Assembly: GCA_013396655.1 (NCBI GenBank)
Contig: WBMV01005052.1
Coordinates: forward strand, 310,001-374,000
Origin: Campylorhamphus procurvoides
Lineage: Eukaryota > Chordata > Aves > Passeriformes > Dendrocolaptidae
DNA length: 64,000 nt
Direction: 5' to 3'
A program made the translations under genes and the position numbers. Below, one piece after another: positions 1 through 13,800 of the stretch. Every line of letters begins with the position of its first letter. Position 1 is the first letter of the stretch. A model generated the notes under the pieces. That model ran no database searches and was not told the DNA's origin. It worked only from the letters and a program-made list of their open reading frames with translations.

Positions 1-3000
1 GATGTTTACTGTGAGCATGAGATGAAGTGTTCATAAGGAGGATTATAAACTGTTATAAACTGCAGAATACCTTATAACTGACAAATTAGCTGTCCTCCAT
101 AGTGCAGCATTACTGAAATTCACCAGTGAATTTTTTAACTGTCTTGCAATTAGAGGATTAGCTAGAATGAGGAACATGAGAATGTTAGCAATCAAGATGT
201 CTGCCACTGCCAAACTAAAAATATTCAATTGCCTATGTTCTTCTGTATAAAGTAATATTGGTTGAGTCTGTGTCCACCAAAAAATGGGTGTCATGCCGTT
301 CACTTCAAAGTGTGGTCTGGGCTCAGGTGTTTAGTAGGAACTGGATCAATTGTTTTACTTCTCAACAGACCACAGAAGACAGAGGTGTCTGATAGACAGA
401 TTTGTTAAGACACACTAAACTAAAATGTTTTCATAGACAGGGTCGTTGACAGGCCCACAGGATCATCTGTGCAACCTCATTAAATCTGGAGAAGAAAAAG
501 CTATCCTGTTTTGATTGCCTTTCTTGATAAATCAAAAAGTCAAAACTAAGAATCCCACCAAATCCAAACTAAAAAGCCTGAACTAACAGGTCAGTTGTAC
601 ACAATACCCAGCTGAAATCAAATAAATAAATAGCAAACTTCCCAGATGTTTTTCAGTAATTAGAACAAATGCTAAACCTGTTTTAGATTGCTGACACACA
701 CACATGTCCTGACACAACATAGGTAGTAAGTGAATAGTTCAGAAGAGTATGGCATGGAGAAGTTTGACCCTGCCACAAGTGCAGGGATGTAAATGTAGAG
801 AGTACTGCTGACAGACTTTATAGAATAGGTGCCAGCACACTTGACTGACCGATGTTTGCTCATGACCTATGGTTACCAGACGTGCAATAACTGTCTCATG
901 ATAACCTTCCATTTCCCCTTTTCAAACTGTAATTAAAGATAACTTTATTCTGAAGAGGTAGTCAACAGTATAGGACACAGACAGGTTTCTCTTCAAGGAT
1001 CAGCTAACCACAGGCTTATGCCAAGTGCCTTCTCCCTTTCACAAAAAAAAATACCTTGTTCGTTCCTAGCATAGGAATCTCTTCATATTATTCCTCCACT
1101 GCCACCTACAATGATATTTTCTCCTCTCTAACCCTTTCAGTCAGTGCCCTAAACCACTTCCATCACAGACCAAGGCCAAATATTGGAGCAAAAATAACTC
1201 TTTGGCAAAGCCTGTTTTTTTTTCACACAGGCACCGATGTCCCCTACCTCTCTTTCCAAACAGCATGTAAATGCATCTCAGGTACTGACTTAGCATTCAT
1301 TCAGTGCTGCTAACTGTTGGACAGGCCTGAATCTAAGGGCACCTTTCACTGACTTCTCTCTTTTGGTAACACTGTACCAAAATCTGAAAGTATGGAGTTT
1401 CGTTTCTTGCCTTAACTCCTTTGACTTCCATCACTAATAGGAACCAGATGACCTTCCCTTTTCATGGGTCTCTTACACTTTTTCAGTCAAATCTCTGTTG
1501 AAGTGTCTGAAAAGACTTATTTATAAGAACTAACTAGTATGTAGTGCCTAGTCTATAGATGCAAGCTAGTGCAGCCCCCCATGGCTTTGCAGGTTCTAAT
1601 CTAATAAAATTTTCATCATTTTGCAAGATTCACTCAAGACCTCAGCTTGAAGAAACTTTCCTCAATAGGTGGATATTCTTTTCCTTGTGGTTTGGAATGA
1701 AAGACAGTCAGCTCCATCCAGCCATGGTCATTCTTTTCATCTTCTCATCTGGATAGTTTTTACAGTTCAGGACAATTTTCTATACTTCAGTACTACAAAT
1801 GCACAAGTGCCTGAGGATTTCTCTCTCACAATTTTTTTCCTGTTCCATGAACATCATCTGTACCTGCGTACCCAGTAATGACACTGTGTTTCCATAGACA
1901 GAATACAAAGACATTCCAAAAAGCATAACTGAAAACACTGTAAAAAACTTTCCTGAGCAAAGCTGTAATTTATGTAAATGAAACTTAAGAAGCAATTTTC
2001 CCTTTCCCTACAGATTAGTGTTTTTCTCTTGAAACCTTCTGGCTTTGGGGCTTACATTTTAGTGTCAACATTCTGGGCTCTGAAAGAGCTGAATGGTTTC
2101 AGAGCTTCAGTCAAAGAGAAAAACAAACCCAAATGTCAACCCCACACTTATTAAAAGAATAAAAGCAATGATAATGCAGAAATAAAGTGTTTACAGATTG
2201 CTTGCTGTATTACATTACTAGCCTTAAACATAAGCCTTTAATGAAGGAATGCCACATTAATAGGGCATCAGGAACCACTGAGGGATCAAAATGATGCAGG
2301 AACTCCTGACATGGTTGAATCTTCCTTTAGAAAAGCAGGCAGTTTTCCCCAGTAGCTTAAATCTTGCAACCCGTGCATTTGCAACCCATCACAGGTCCCA
2401 TAATAAGTATATCCAGCTAGCCACATAGCCACAGCAGTGGGAAGACTGTGAAAGCTGAAAGGAGAATGCAGTCTGTTGGGTGGGTTAAGTAGATGTCATG
2501 TAAACCACACAAAAAGGCTGTGGCTTTACATGCCATAAACGATTTCTTTTATGAACAGCAAATTAGAGAATACACAACAGGAGAAGCAATTCTTGAGTTC
2601 ATCCTGAGATACACATGACTTGATCTAATACATAAATATTACACTACTAGAAGCTTTATTTATGGGAATTTATTAGGAATAGCCAAAAGTTATAGAGACA
2701 TACGACAAGAGAGTCTTTGAATAAACCAAAGACCTATCAAGCCAAATAACCTTGAAAGGAACAATACAATAACATCAAGGTTAAACATCAGAGTAAAGAA
2801 GGCTAACACAACAGTCATCCCACAGAAATAGAAGCCATGTCCAATTAGAGTTAAAAGAAATTACTTAGGTCTCAAACCATAACAATGAAAAAAGTAATAA
2901 AAGAAGAAAAGCATGGACACTAGTAACAAAACTTTACATCTTCATTCTCCTTTGATGGTGAGTTTCCATTTTCTAATAGATTTTAAGGTGCCTTGAAAAC

Positions 3001-3315
3001 ATGCAAAAACAAAATATGAAAAAATACATAATTTGCAATGTTGTTCATTCTGTAATAAAATTTTCATATGATGCAAAAAAAATCAGAGTAGTTAAAAACT
3101 GTTCTGACTGAAAGAACTGAAAGAGAAGTTAACAATATTAGATGTTAAACAACAGATGAATATCTGGGTCAATGACCAAAACCAGATTTAATTGTATATA
3201 CAAAATGATGAGGTTTAAATTTGCTGTAACCATTTGATAGGTCTTAATTTCCCCACAGCCATTAGATTATTGTATATAATCCTCTGAAAATCAAAACTGC
3301 ATAGTGAGGTTCAGT
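1..3315. other. Non-coding AT-rich DNA, no recognised repeat
   Basis: I find no recognisable gene or known repeat here. The longest minus-strand open stretch (about 330 down to 43) encodes a hydrophobic segment and is treated as a finding. The rest is unique-looking AT-rich sequence with short A/T runs and no CpG clustering. It could be intergenic or intronic; nothing in the sequence separates the two. Confidence 0.6.
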
Positions 3316-3547
3316 CAAAAAGGCAAACAGACCAAGATAATAATACTTTTGAGTGATTAAGAAACAAAGCACTGAACGTCTTCAGTGCACACTGTCTTGA
3401 AAAGCATGTGCAGTTCTGGTTGCCCTGTATCAAAAAGGACACAATAAAGGATAGAGAAGCAACAAAAATGTTCAAAGATAGCCAATGGCCTGTGTGAGGA
3501 AGGACTTTTCTGTTTCGAAAAGAGGAAACTAGCAGGTGGTACAATAC
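3316..3547 (+). repeat. CR1 LINE fragment, internal, sense orientation
   Basis: The stretch around 3405-3430 (GTGCAGTTCTGGTTGCCC, then CAAAAAGGACACA) and the later TTTTCTGTTTCGAAAAGAGGAAACT match the conserved end of the CR1 reverse-transcriptase ORF, where the 'GTGCAGTTCTGG..GCCCC' and 'CAGCTTGGAAAAGAGA' blocks sit. Similarity is diffuse, so this is an old copy, closer to the archaic CR1 groups than to young avian ones. It has no 3' terminal octamers and stops where an oppositely oriented CR1 starts. No intact frame remains. Confidence 0.75.
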
Positions 3548-3550
3548 AAG

Positions 3551-3850
3551 ATCATAGGAAAACTCAGCTTGGAAAAGACCTCAGGAGGTCTCTAGTCCAA
3601 CCACCCATTAAAATAGGGTGACCTCTGGCGTTTATATACTTGGATCTGGAAAAAGCTCCAAAGATGGAAACTCCACTGTTCTCATGGTGTAAAAGCTTTT
3701 CTTCGTGACTCATCTAACAATATCTTGTTTCAACATATGTCCATCATCTCTTGTCCTCCCACTGTGAAAAGCCTGGTTCTGTCTTCTTGATGACCTCGTC
3801 TTAGGTATTGAAAGGTTGCTATTTAGATCTACACGAAATCTTTTCTTCCA
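3551..3850 (-). repeat. CR1 LINE fragment, 3' end, antisense orientation
   Basis: It reads as the reverse complement of a CR1 3' end: ATCATAGGAAAACTCAGC, then TTGGAAAAGACCTCAGGAGG and TCTAGTCCAACC, followed by the conserved TGTCCTCCCACTGTGAAAAG / CTGTCTTCTTGATGACCTC blocks. The 3' end is at the low coordinate; the copy is 5'-truncated near 3850, as CR1 copies usually are. It abuts a sense CR1 fragment, giving a tail-to-interior inverted pair. Divergence is substantial, so this is an old insertion. Confidence 0.85.
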
Positions 3851-6800
3851 TGTTTGGTCAGTAAAATGGTGACATTCATGGGAAAGACAGATAATGATCA
3901 TTCAATGTTTCTCATAACACAAAAGGCAGCAAACAAAAGCTTTAAACAAAAAGCTTATTAAAGAGTATAACCACTTTTTTTTCTTCAGAAAATATATAGT
4001 TGTAGATGCTGTATAAATGTGGACAATTTCAGACTTTGCAGAATTAATTGTCACATGATTTTGTCTCCTAGAAATAGGCTTTTGAACCCATAATTTGTGA
4101 AGAAAGTCTATAGGAAGGTTAAACATGTCTCTGTTATGTCTATGCAACATTTAATTGAGGAAAAGCCTTTTTCAAAGACTATTAAAACCTGGGAAGGTTT
4201 GCAAGAGGTACCACCCTAAATGTTCCCAATCTGTTGTATACTTTCCTGTATTATCTGCTATTTGTTATTGTTAAAAACAGGGTGGTGATCTAATGCTAGA
4301 CAGCAGGTCTCATGATACACCATGACTTTACTCACAAACTTATGAAAAATTGGCAAAGGCTCGTGGGCTGGGTGCATGCTGTGCTCCACACTGAGTCCCT
4401 GACAATGCCTGTAGGTTATTTACTTCTTTCTTCTTCTGTAGCAACTTCTGGCTACTGCTAGATTTTCCCTCAAATATACACTCTTGACCAGCTTAATGGG
4501 AGTATGGTAAACAACAACAGCTTGACTGTGTAAATAGAGAAATAAATGTTTAAAGAACACATCACTGCATCAGATCAACACAATGAAAATGCAGGGGTGA
4601 GTAGGAAATAAACTCGTTTTGTGAGCTTTTGTTATTGTCATGGATGCAGGGAAATACTCGAAGACAGAATCCTTATCTGAAAGGTGTTATACTTCCATAT
4701 ATAGTTTTATTTATCCTTTTGTCCTTAAGCCACCCACAGGAGCTTTTCAAAACAGAGATCTGTTTCCATTCATGCTTCAGTGTTGTCTGCAGTCAGCAGT
4801 GGAGTTACAATTCATGACAGGCAATCTTCAAAAGGTTTGGAGGTTCAAAGCTTGTATGAGCTTATCTGAATTTTTCAGGACTGCAAGTCTCATGGTATCA
4901 GCCTACAGCTTGGTACTTGAAGCGCTTCCTAGTGAAATCCCAGATGGAAACAGAGACATAGTTTGACTTCAGAGGGCCCAGATCAGGATATGCATTCAAG
5001 CTCCTGATAGGTTTAAGAGGGGGCTGGAGACACAGTGCACGTTAGCAAAACATGCACAGACATTTTTTTGTGTGCCAGACATGCCTAGACTTTTTTGATT
5101 CTTCATGAAGATACTACACCTAAAAAATATAGAAAGTCAACACATCAAAAAAGAGGCATTTTATGTTTGTTTTATAGTTCTAATCCACTCCAAAATTCAA
5201 CATTTTCCACAGATACTACTAGCAGCATTGCCTTTTTTTTTTTTTTTTTAAACACAAAGAAAAGTCAACAGTCAAATCTCATAACTTATGTACTTTATTG
5301 CCCTTGTAAGTGATCAGTCTTCTGGTCTTTCTTTATGTTGTGAGCTGCATTTTGCCAAAGATATCTCTCCTTTCTATCCATCTGTTTATATCATACTCAT
5401 CCATTCTTCAGTTGTTCTCCCGTATGTGCCTACCTGCATCATCCTAAACAACATAGCAATACAGTAATGACCTGTTGAAATGTTACTGCTTTAGTTGCTG
5501 GGTACTTTCCAAGAGCGGCATAAAATTTGCAGGAGAGTCAAAGTAAAATTTGTGGGAAAGTAAACCCAGTTACGATGACTATTTTGTTGAATGCAATCAT
5601 TTCCATGCCAACAGCTCAGTAAATGAAATATGCCTGTCTTACTAAAGGGTTTTAAAGCTTTCTCTTTGCTGAGTAGCAGCATAGAAAATTTGACCCACTA
5701 ATTCACGGTAATTTCTGACTTTTCAGTTTTATAATTTTAACTTGGATAGTAACTGGCTGTATCAAAAAAGGTCATTTATATATGAACTATGGCTAATTGA
5801 ACGTTGATTGCAACATACTATCTAACATACCAGCTGCTTTAAGTGGATCTGGTGTTATAGATGACACCTAACATTCAGATGAAGCTAGTTTCAGTTTTCA
5901 TCTGTCATGTAGTAAGTGCCATAGAAATTTTTCCCTACTATCGTATTTCTACTCACTTAGTGGGCACATAGTGGCAGATCATGAATTAAGCATTGCATAA
6001 GAACATTTCTGTAGTGGTAAGGTGAAGAGGTGATTTGTCTGAAATAGGTGACTAGTATTGGGTATATGGAAGATGACAAACTTATGTAGTACTTAGTTAC
6101 AAGCTAATCAAAACCAGAGTTTTTCAAATAGGCATCACTGAACCAGTCTATTTCAACAAGTCTGGTATACTCAGATGATACAGTGTGCTTTTCATACCTC
6201 CAGAAGAAGTATGGCTTTTACTTTGATAGATTTGTTTAGAGTCATCTTACACTATGAGTGCTTACTAGCAAATAGCTACGGAAAGGACAGCAGATCTAGT
6301 ACACATTTCATCTTAAATTCAGGGACCAAGCACAGAATGCATTCATTTAGCTCATTTTCCACGACTGTATGTAATATGCAGTTCATCTGAATCTCAGTAA
6401 AACATGATTTTGAGAGCTTGCCAGATTCAGTATGTTCCTGGGAATAGTTTATCACTGGTGTTCTCCACTTCCTTTCTTGATCCTCTCCTTGAGAGTCAGC
6501 CAAGCGAATGTGGATAAATGTATCTGATAGTTTCTAAAATCTCTCAGCAACTAATCAGAAATAACTGAATCAGCTCTTGCAGAATGACTGATTGTTTGGC
6601 TCTTAATGTGTGGTTCTTAAATGTAGGACCTTATCTTTAATAAACAGGCCAAGGGAATATTTTTGTACTCCATTTAGAGTACTTTCACTGTTTTTTATAA
6701 ATATATATGAAATTAAGAACATCTATATTAGTTGCCTTTTCCCCCTATGCTAAATATTAATCTCCTTATTCCATAAAGGAAAGTCAGTCTTTAATATATA

Positions 6801-9800
6801 ACTTTTAAATTTTTTACAAACTTAGGATGCCTTCTATTCTGAAGAGCAATGGAAATGGTAAAAAAAAATGCTGAACAAAAAATCCTGGTTCATAATTAAT
6901 GCCTTAATAAATCCCAGATTTTGACTATGAAGATACATTAAAAATCAAAATCCAGGTTGCATTCTGTTTTTCACTTTGACCATCATTATTTGTACCAATG
7001 CAAGCTGCATTCCCTGCCTGACAAGGGTTATGAAATACAAATATACTCTTGTGGGGTACATTGGCTATCCTGGAAAGTAGTGTGTTATTTCTCCATTGAA
7101 ACATTTTGTGTTTTTATGTTTTTAATTTACTTGTGAATAATATCAATGTATAGTAGACATATTATCCCTTTGTTCTTCATCTTTCTAGAAGCCATATCAC
7201 AGAACTACAATTGTAACAGCAATTCCTCACAGTAGCAGAGCCTGTGATTCAGTACTAGTAATCTCAAGTGCTGCTTGCAACACTTTACAGTGAGGGCATC
7301 CTAGAGAAATTGTGCACATTTACATGGCCATGGCTTTTAGCTTGGTGAGATAGATTGGGAGGTGATGAAGTGTGGAGTCTCTTATCTTTTAGGATCTTGT
7401 ATCTGGTGATGCTAGGTAATGTATCTGGTGGTAAAAACAGGCAATATTCTTGGGCTTTCCTTGTTCTACTCCACTGCCAAAAACTATTCCGTACTCACTC
7501 TACACCTGCGCTCCTGCCTCCACCTCCTGGTTATGTTATTTAACAATAATATGAGCAGATATATTTAAGTTTTTCTTCTTGGACTGAAACGTGTTTACTA
7601 AAGCATATAATGAACTCAATATGCTTTTCAAATATTCATGTAACAAAAAGGTCAGTTAAAAAAAAGAAATCAACAAAAGCTCACTGCATGCCTCTGTGAA
7701 TTTCCTTGTGGTTACATTACACTCAGAGCCCTAGTAGAATTGTGGGCACTATGATAAAATGGAAATTTACCGATAATGACAGCTAAATGTTGACTACATC
7801 CCATGCAATTTCTTGTAAAGTGATTCTAAATATTTCATTAACCAGAATCATTTACAGAGATTTCCAGGGGATCTAGCAAGGGTCAGAGAAGAAGAGTTTG
7901 GGAATCAGTAATATTAATGCTGACTGTCTAGTTTTTCTTTCACTATATGCTCTTAGTATATGTGTCAATTAGATTAAGTCTCTTTTCTTTGGGCTTAAGA
8001 AGAACAAGTGACATGAAAAAAGGAAGTTTCAGAAGTTTAATTTGAAGAGACAGTAAAATAAAAGGAAAATAGAGCTAATCCCAGGTATATAACATATCAT
8101 ATTACATATTGCCTTGACTGTCCAATCAAGTCATCAAGCATGAATAAGATTCCACTGACTGCCATTGCCCAGCCTAATTTTACCCTCAGCTGTGTTCAGA
8201 GGTTATTTGATTTTTTGACACAGCATGTCCCTGCTTGCAGAGGTTTTAATACCAGCCTTGAAGTTGGTATCATCACAGTTTGAAAAGTGGAATGCATAAA
8301 TGGAAAACAATATCTCTCACAAGTGGTGCTGCAAGCTTTAAGATTTTATGAAAAATTTCAACATTTCACTATTCAACTTAAGTCCTTGCTCTGAGATTCT
8401 TGAGTTTCTGTTAAGAATCTTGTCTTTTTTGGTGGAGTTTTAAGTCTGTAATGGTTGCACAGAAAAAAATTCAAATGTATCCTGTTGCTAATAATCACAG
8501 AAACTAAAAATACCCAAACCTTACTGATTCCTATATATATTTAGAAATACAGTGTGCATTTCAAGTCAAATTCAAAACAGTCATTCTGAGCATTTGAGTT
8601 TGACAATGTTGTAAATATCTCAATAATAAAGTCAGTATTTTTATTTAAACTCGATCCTTTATTATATCCATTGGCTTCATGCTATATAATGCTGGTCTCT
8701 TGCAGTGTCAGCATAGATGAGATAACTAGGTGTTTATTATATACTCACTACCATGATATCATTCTGTATACCACTGCACCCAGTGAAGGTTGTCATATTT
8801 CTGGCATCCTTGCTTTTTCTGGTTCCTGTGTATGTCACCTTATAATAAAATTTATACCAATAGACCAAATAAAACTCTGGTCTAAGCAAACCTAGACTCA
8901 TTTTAGGATCAAGAGAGCAGTGGATTAGGACCCATTTGCACCCAGAATAAATAGTTTCTAAAGTATTTATTCGACAGTAAAAACAATTTTATAATATTAA
9001 ATAGGAGTGCCACAACCTTTGTTTCTTAAACCTTTGTAGTAGCATTAATTATAGAAATTAAAAATCATGTGAATGAAATTTGGGATATATAATCTGAAAA
9101 TAACATTTCATCACTTAGAAATACATCCCACCATGTAATGTTTCTTGGAATGGAGAATTTAAAATTTTAAAACTTTTTTTTCCTGCAATAAAGGTAATTG
9201 CAGTGTAGGTATGACTTTAATTACAAGCACTGCTCTAGGGAGTAATGAAACAACTCAATAAGGACTCATACACAAAAGCAGTAAAAAAAAAAAAGATAAA
9301 GACTGTACTTAGTCTGAAAGTGTTCAAGTCATCTAGAGACAAAGCCAGAATACACCGTCATTTAAAGTAAATAGTAGTAATTTTAAAATAAACTTTTTAA
9401 CTTGTCAAAAGAGCCACAAGACTCAAGAGACTAATATTACCGCTTAGTGCAGGCAAGGCATTCACTACCTTAAAAGAACCTCTTGGTTTTACAAGCAAAG
9501 TAAATGTCCCAAATGGTCTGCTATAATCTACTACTCTCTATTGGTGCTTAAGGCCTGATTTCCTCATTTCATGACCCTGGCGACTCTTTATTTGCCTTAC
9601 TGCAATAGAACCCTTGAAGATGAGAATCATAGATTATGGTGTCTTGTCACCTCTTCATCAATACCATCATCATTCATCTTCACCATTTTGTTACTTTATC
9701 AGAGTTTCAGCGACCACATTTGCTGCTGCTTTATGAGTCATTCTCTGCACTGCACTTAATCCCATATTTTCAGTTGCCTTGCAAATGTATCACTGTCAAC

Positions 9801-10347
9801 TCAGAAAGCTGCTTGGTTCACACCTGTTTTCTGTCTACTGCTTCCCATTTCTGCACCAAACCCTGATGTAGTTATCCATCTTGTTTTCAAAACTCATTCC
9901 CTCATTATGAGTTTAATGCTTTCTCACTTTTCTTCCTCATGGTCTCAACACTTGACAGGTCCCCCAGTGCAGCATTTTTCCAAATGGTTACCGCTGTGGC
10001 CCACTCATCTGTCCCCTGTTTCTTTCTCTAAATGACTGTCAAAGGTTATTTATCTGATTTCCTTCTTCTTACCTATCTCCTTTGATCTGTCATAGCTTTT
10101 GAGGCATATGTTTGTCATCTTCCTCTTCCCCTTTACTCATTAGGTGTTCCTAAATGGAAAGGGATCTTTACAAGTTTTATCTCCCAGAGTTCACTCAAAT
10201 TTCCTTTACTACTGCACCGTATCACTAGCTGCTCTCACAGTAGTACCTAGTCTTGTCCAAAGTTACTTTTTTCAGGAATTTTTCTTCCTCTCCTACAATA
10301 CCTTAGCTCCATTTCAATTTTTTTGTTAGTATATTCTAATTCTTTTC
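3851..10347. other. Non-coding AT-rich DNA
   Basis: This is 6.5 kb without a recognised gene or interspersed repeat. It holds a T17 run at 5233-5249 and several shorter A/T runs, for example near 9282-9293. Open frames are short, mostly lack ATG and show no domain I know. The pyrimidine-rich stretch at 9560-10140 is open in parts but repetitive in composition rather than coding-like. Confidence 0.6.
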
Positions 10348-10872
10348 ATAGAATTATGTAATGATTTTGGTTGGAAGGGACCTTAAAGATCATCCAGTTC
10401 CAACCCCTCTGCCATGAGCAGGGACACCTTTCACTAGACCAGGTTGCTCAGAACTTCATCCAACCTGGCCTTGAACACCTCCAGGGATGGGGCATCCACA
10501 GCATCTCTAGGCAAACTCACAGCAACCACTCCCACAGCAAAGAACTTCCTTCTAATATCTAATGTAAACCTACTCTCTTTCAGTTTGAATCCATTCCCCT
10601 TTGTTCTATTGCTAGATGATCTTGTAAAAAGTCTCTCTTCATCTTTCTTGTAGGCTCCCTTCAGGTATTGAAAGCCTGCAATGAGGTCACCTGAAGCCTT
10701 TTCTTCTCCTGGCTGAACAAACCCAATTCTCTCAGCTTTTCCTTGTAGGAGAGGTGCTCCATCCCTCTAATCGTTTTGGTGGCCTCCTCTGGAAGAGGCC
10801 AGCAGCTTCTCCAACAGTTCGGTGTTCTTCCTGTGCTGGGTTCCCCAGAGCTGGACTGTATTGTAAGATTGG
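10348..10872 (-). repeat. CR1 LINE, 3' end plus end of ORF2, antisense
   Basis: This is the clearest CR1 in the window. Reading the + strand gives the reverse complement of the canonical 3' end: CATAGAATTATG, TTGGTTGGAAGGGACCTTAA, AGATCATCCAGTTCCAACCC, CCATGAGCAGGGACACC, CCTTGAACACCTCCAGGGAT, and later the region antisense to the end of the reverse-transcriptase ORF (CTCCTGGCTGAACAAACCC, GGAGAGGTGCTCCATCCCTC, GTGGCCTCCTCTGGA). The copy is truncated at its 5' end near the antisense of 'CCAGAGCTGGAC' (10845-10872). Near 10790-10810 the strand GGCCTCCTCTGGAAGAGGCC carries a small insertion relative to the usual sequence. Divergence is moderate, so it is younger than the copies at 3.5 or 60.6 kb. 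Confidence 0.97.
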
Positions 10873-13800
10873 TTGAAGTGAATGACCATTTTTAAATTCA
10901 GTTTTGTCTGCTTATGTCTAATAAAACAGATGACAACACAGAGTTCATTGAAAAATTAGTTTAAATTTAAGTAAAAATGCTGCCTTAGTGCATCTGAAAG
11001 ACAAAATGTCATATTAATATAGAGAATGTTTTACAGATGCAAATAATTTCTCAACATAATTTTTAATTCCTCACATAGGAATTGACTGTTGCTAATGTTT
11101 GGCAATATTATCCTGCCTCACAGTGTTCTGCCACAATGCAACTTAAACCACAATTTGGCACTATATTCCAGTGGTTTGCAATTCCATATTTATCATTAAG
11201 GTTGTTTTTTGCTGCTGCTTCAGGTTTGCCTGTCACATTCCATGCTGCTTTATGTCAGTGAGGAGTATTCCGAATAGAATGCGTTTGACTCAGCAATGTA
11301 ATGAAAACTCACTTTTTAATGACATTCCATCATGCTCCATCTTGGCTTTGTTTGCGAATATTTGACTTACAGATGCATGTTAAAATGGCACATGGGACAT
11401 CACTTCTGCAAACAAACAGTAAAATATAAGAAAGATTATCTGACTTGTTGTTTAGAATAATAGTTTTTTAATGAGGAATATCTATTAGAGAACTAGTTTA
11501 ACTTCAGCAACATGATCATACTTTGTAGAGATGCACAGACTGTAAGTGTGCTACAACTCCCCAGCTGTGTGAAATCAGCACCAGTCTTTATAGAAGCATT
11601 TTGGGACCGTAATAAAGCAAGTCTTAGAAAATAATCAGCCATGACAGATATTTTATTGCAGGGTCTGTCCATCTGCAGTCAAGAAAAATATCAATGCAAA
11701 ACTGGAACAAAGAACAGAGCTGAAGCTGCAAGAAACTGCACAATGAATGTTACACTACAGAATTCAAGCATATTATTCAAACTTCTTCAATTTGGATAAA
11801 TCTGTGCAACCATGTCAGTTAATTCATTGGATCAATTTCTCACTGAAGCACTGGTTAGTGTAAACAACTCCCAACTTTGTAAAATAAACAGAAACAGTAA
11901 ATATTTGAGAGACTTATCTTCTAGATGACTAAGCAAGCCTATCTTCTAAGTCTATCTGACTTAGAAAAACTTCAACTGACCACCAAAAGAGACCAGAACC
12001 TATTAAAAATACCTGGCCCATGGGTTTTGAGAGCTACTCCTGCATCTCGGAACTAATGGAGTAGAAAAAAGAATATCTAAATTATAATTGACACTTAGCA
12101 ACACTTCCTTTGAAACCCACCACCCTATCCATCTGGCAGAGAGCTATCCACCTACACAGCCATAACACAGATTTCAGACTTCCTTTACTATTGAAGAAGA
12201 AATGCTAAAGACATTTTTCCAACTTCAATAGCATGTATTTCTCACAGTCAAGCCCCAGAGAAGATACAGTTCTTCTGGAATATACAGACAACTTTTTTCT
12301 TGGTTTTGATCAAAAAAGAGTTTGTAGGCTGATACTATAGCTATCTTTTCGGGCTTTTTTTATTTCCAGAGAGTTTGCCGTACTGTTGTCATGCATGCTA
12401 AATCTTATCAGCAAAATATTTTCACTCATCTGGATCAACTCACTCAGTAGCAGTCAAAGTCTGTCTCCCCTCAACTTATCCAGATTTTCTTACTTCCCCA
12501 ACTAGCAGCCCAGAAGACACACTAGGATCACATGTTCAAACACATCTACTCTCCATAGCATATTTTGTATTTCAGAGTGCACTTTGGTAGCCTGCTCTGC
12601 TTACTGCTTCCCCTGTACCATCGAATGCTGGGTTCTGCTAACATGTTTTTAACAACAGCACAGTATTCCACATTGTGGGACAGAAATACCACAACAATAA
12701 GATACAACTCAAAATCAAATGGTTCATGAAGAGGCGAGTTTGAGTTAAAAGGAGAGGTTTGCTGGCCTTTTCCTCTGGGCCTACTTGGGTGGCATCTTCC
12801 ACCAAGGAGGCAGCCTTCTTTTCATTCAGGTAAAGAAATTCTGCTGCTTGAAAATTAAGAGATTCTTTGCAGTCTGGGCACCCAAGTGCATGACAGGATT
12901 ATGACATACCCAACCACCCACATTGTCACAGAGTGGTTTCATTTAAAAAAAAAATCACAAGCACTAGGATGAATTTTAAGATGGAGAATGCTCTCTAAGC
13001 ACTGTGCTTAAGTGAAAACACACAAGGGGTACTTCACACACAGACACATATTCCAACAACAACAAAAAGGCAACAAAATAAGAGCAGATGTAATTTTTCT
13101 GTGTGTCCTGTATAATACAAATATTTCCAAACCAAATAACCAATAATAAGTCCTCTCAACTCAGCTTCTGAACATGCTCTGCAGCAGGGTTAAGAATATA
13201 TAGTCATGATCTCACAGTCCACAAGAATTCCCTTGGGAGGGGAAGGGGATTAACCAGCAAGGTTGCCCATTTTCTTCTCACGGTCTGGCTGCAAACTGAC
13301 CTGTCAGGACTTCCTATTCTCTCAAATACTGGTGACAAATTGGAATGAAGTTACATTCACATCTAAATCTACAGATTTTTCTCTATTGCTTAAAATGTTT
13401 ATAGGTTTGTTCTAGTCAAGACCTGGGCCTCCAGGAAAGCAAAAACTCACTTAGAAAACTAGCTGGTTTTGCTCTTAGACATAAACTTGCTGCTCTCAAG
13501 AGCCTGAGGTTGCCCCCTGGGTTCAATGATGCAATTTCCCATCTATCTGCATTTTTAAATGGAAATATAGTTGAGTCATAGTCTGGGAAAGGGCTGTTGC
13601 ATGTGCCAAGGTGTCATGCAGTCAGGGCAAAAGGGAATATGTGAGAGCAGGGAAAACCTTTCTTTCTTCTCCCTCTTTTCTCTTTATTCTCACTTTACGT
13701 GGCCTGTTCACAGAGAATAGTGGAGGTTGTTGAAGGCAGGGAAGCAGAAGAACCACTTTTAGCCTGGTACAAAAACACCTGCTGAATTCCTGTCTTTCAA

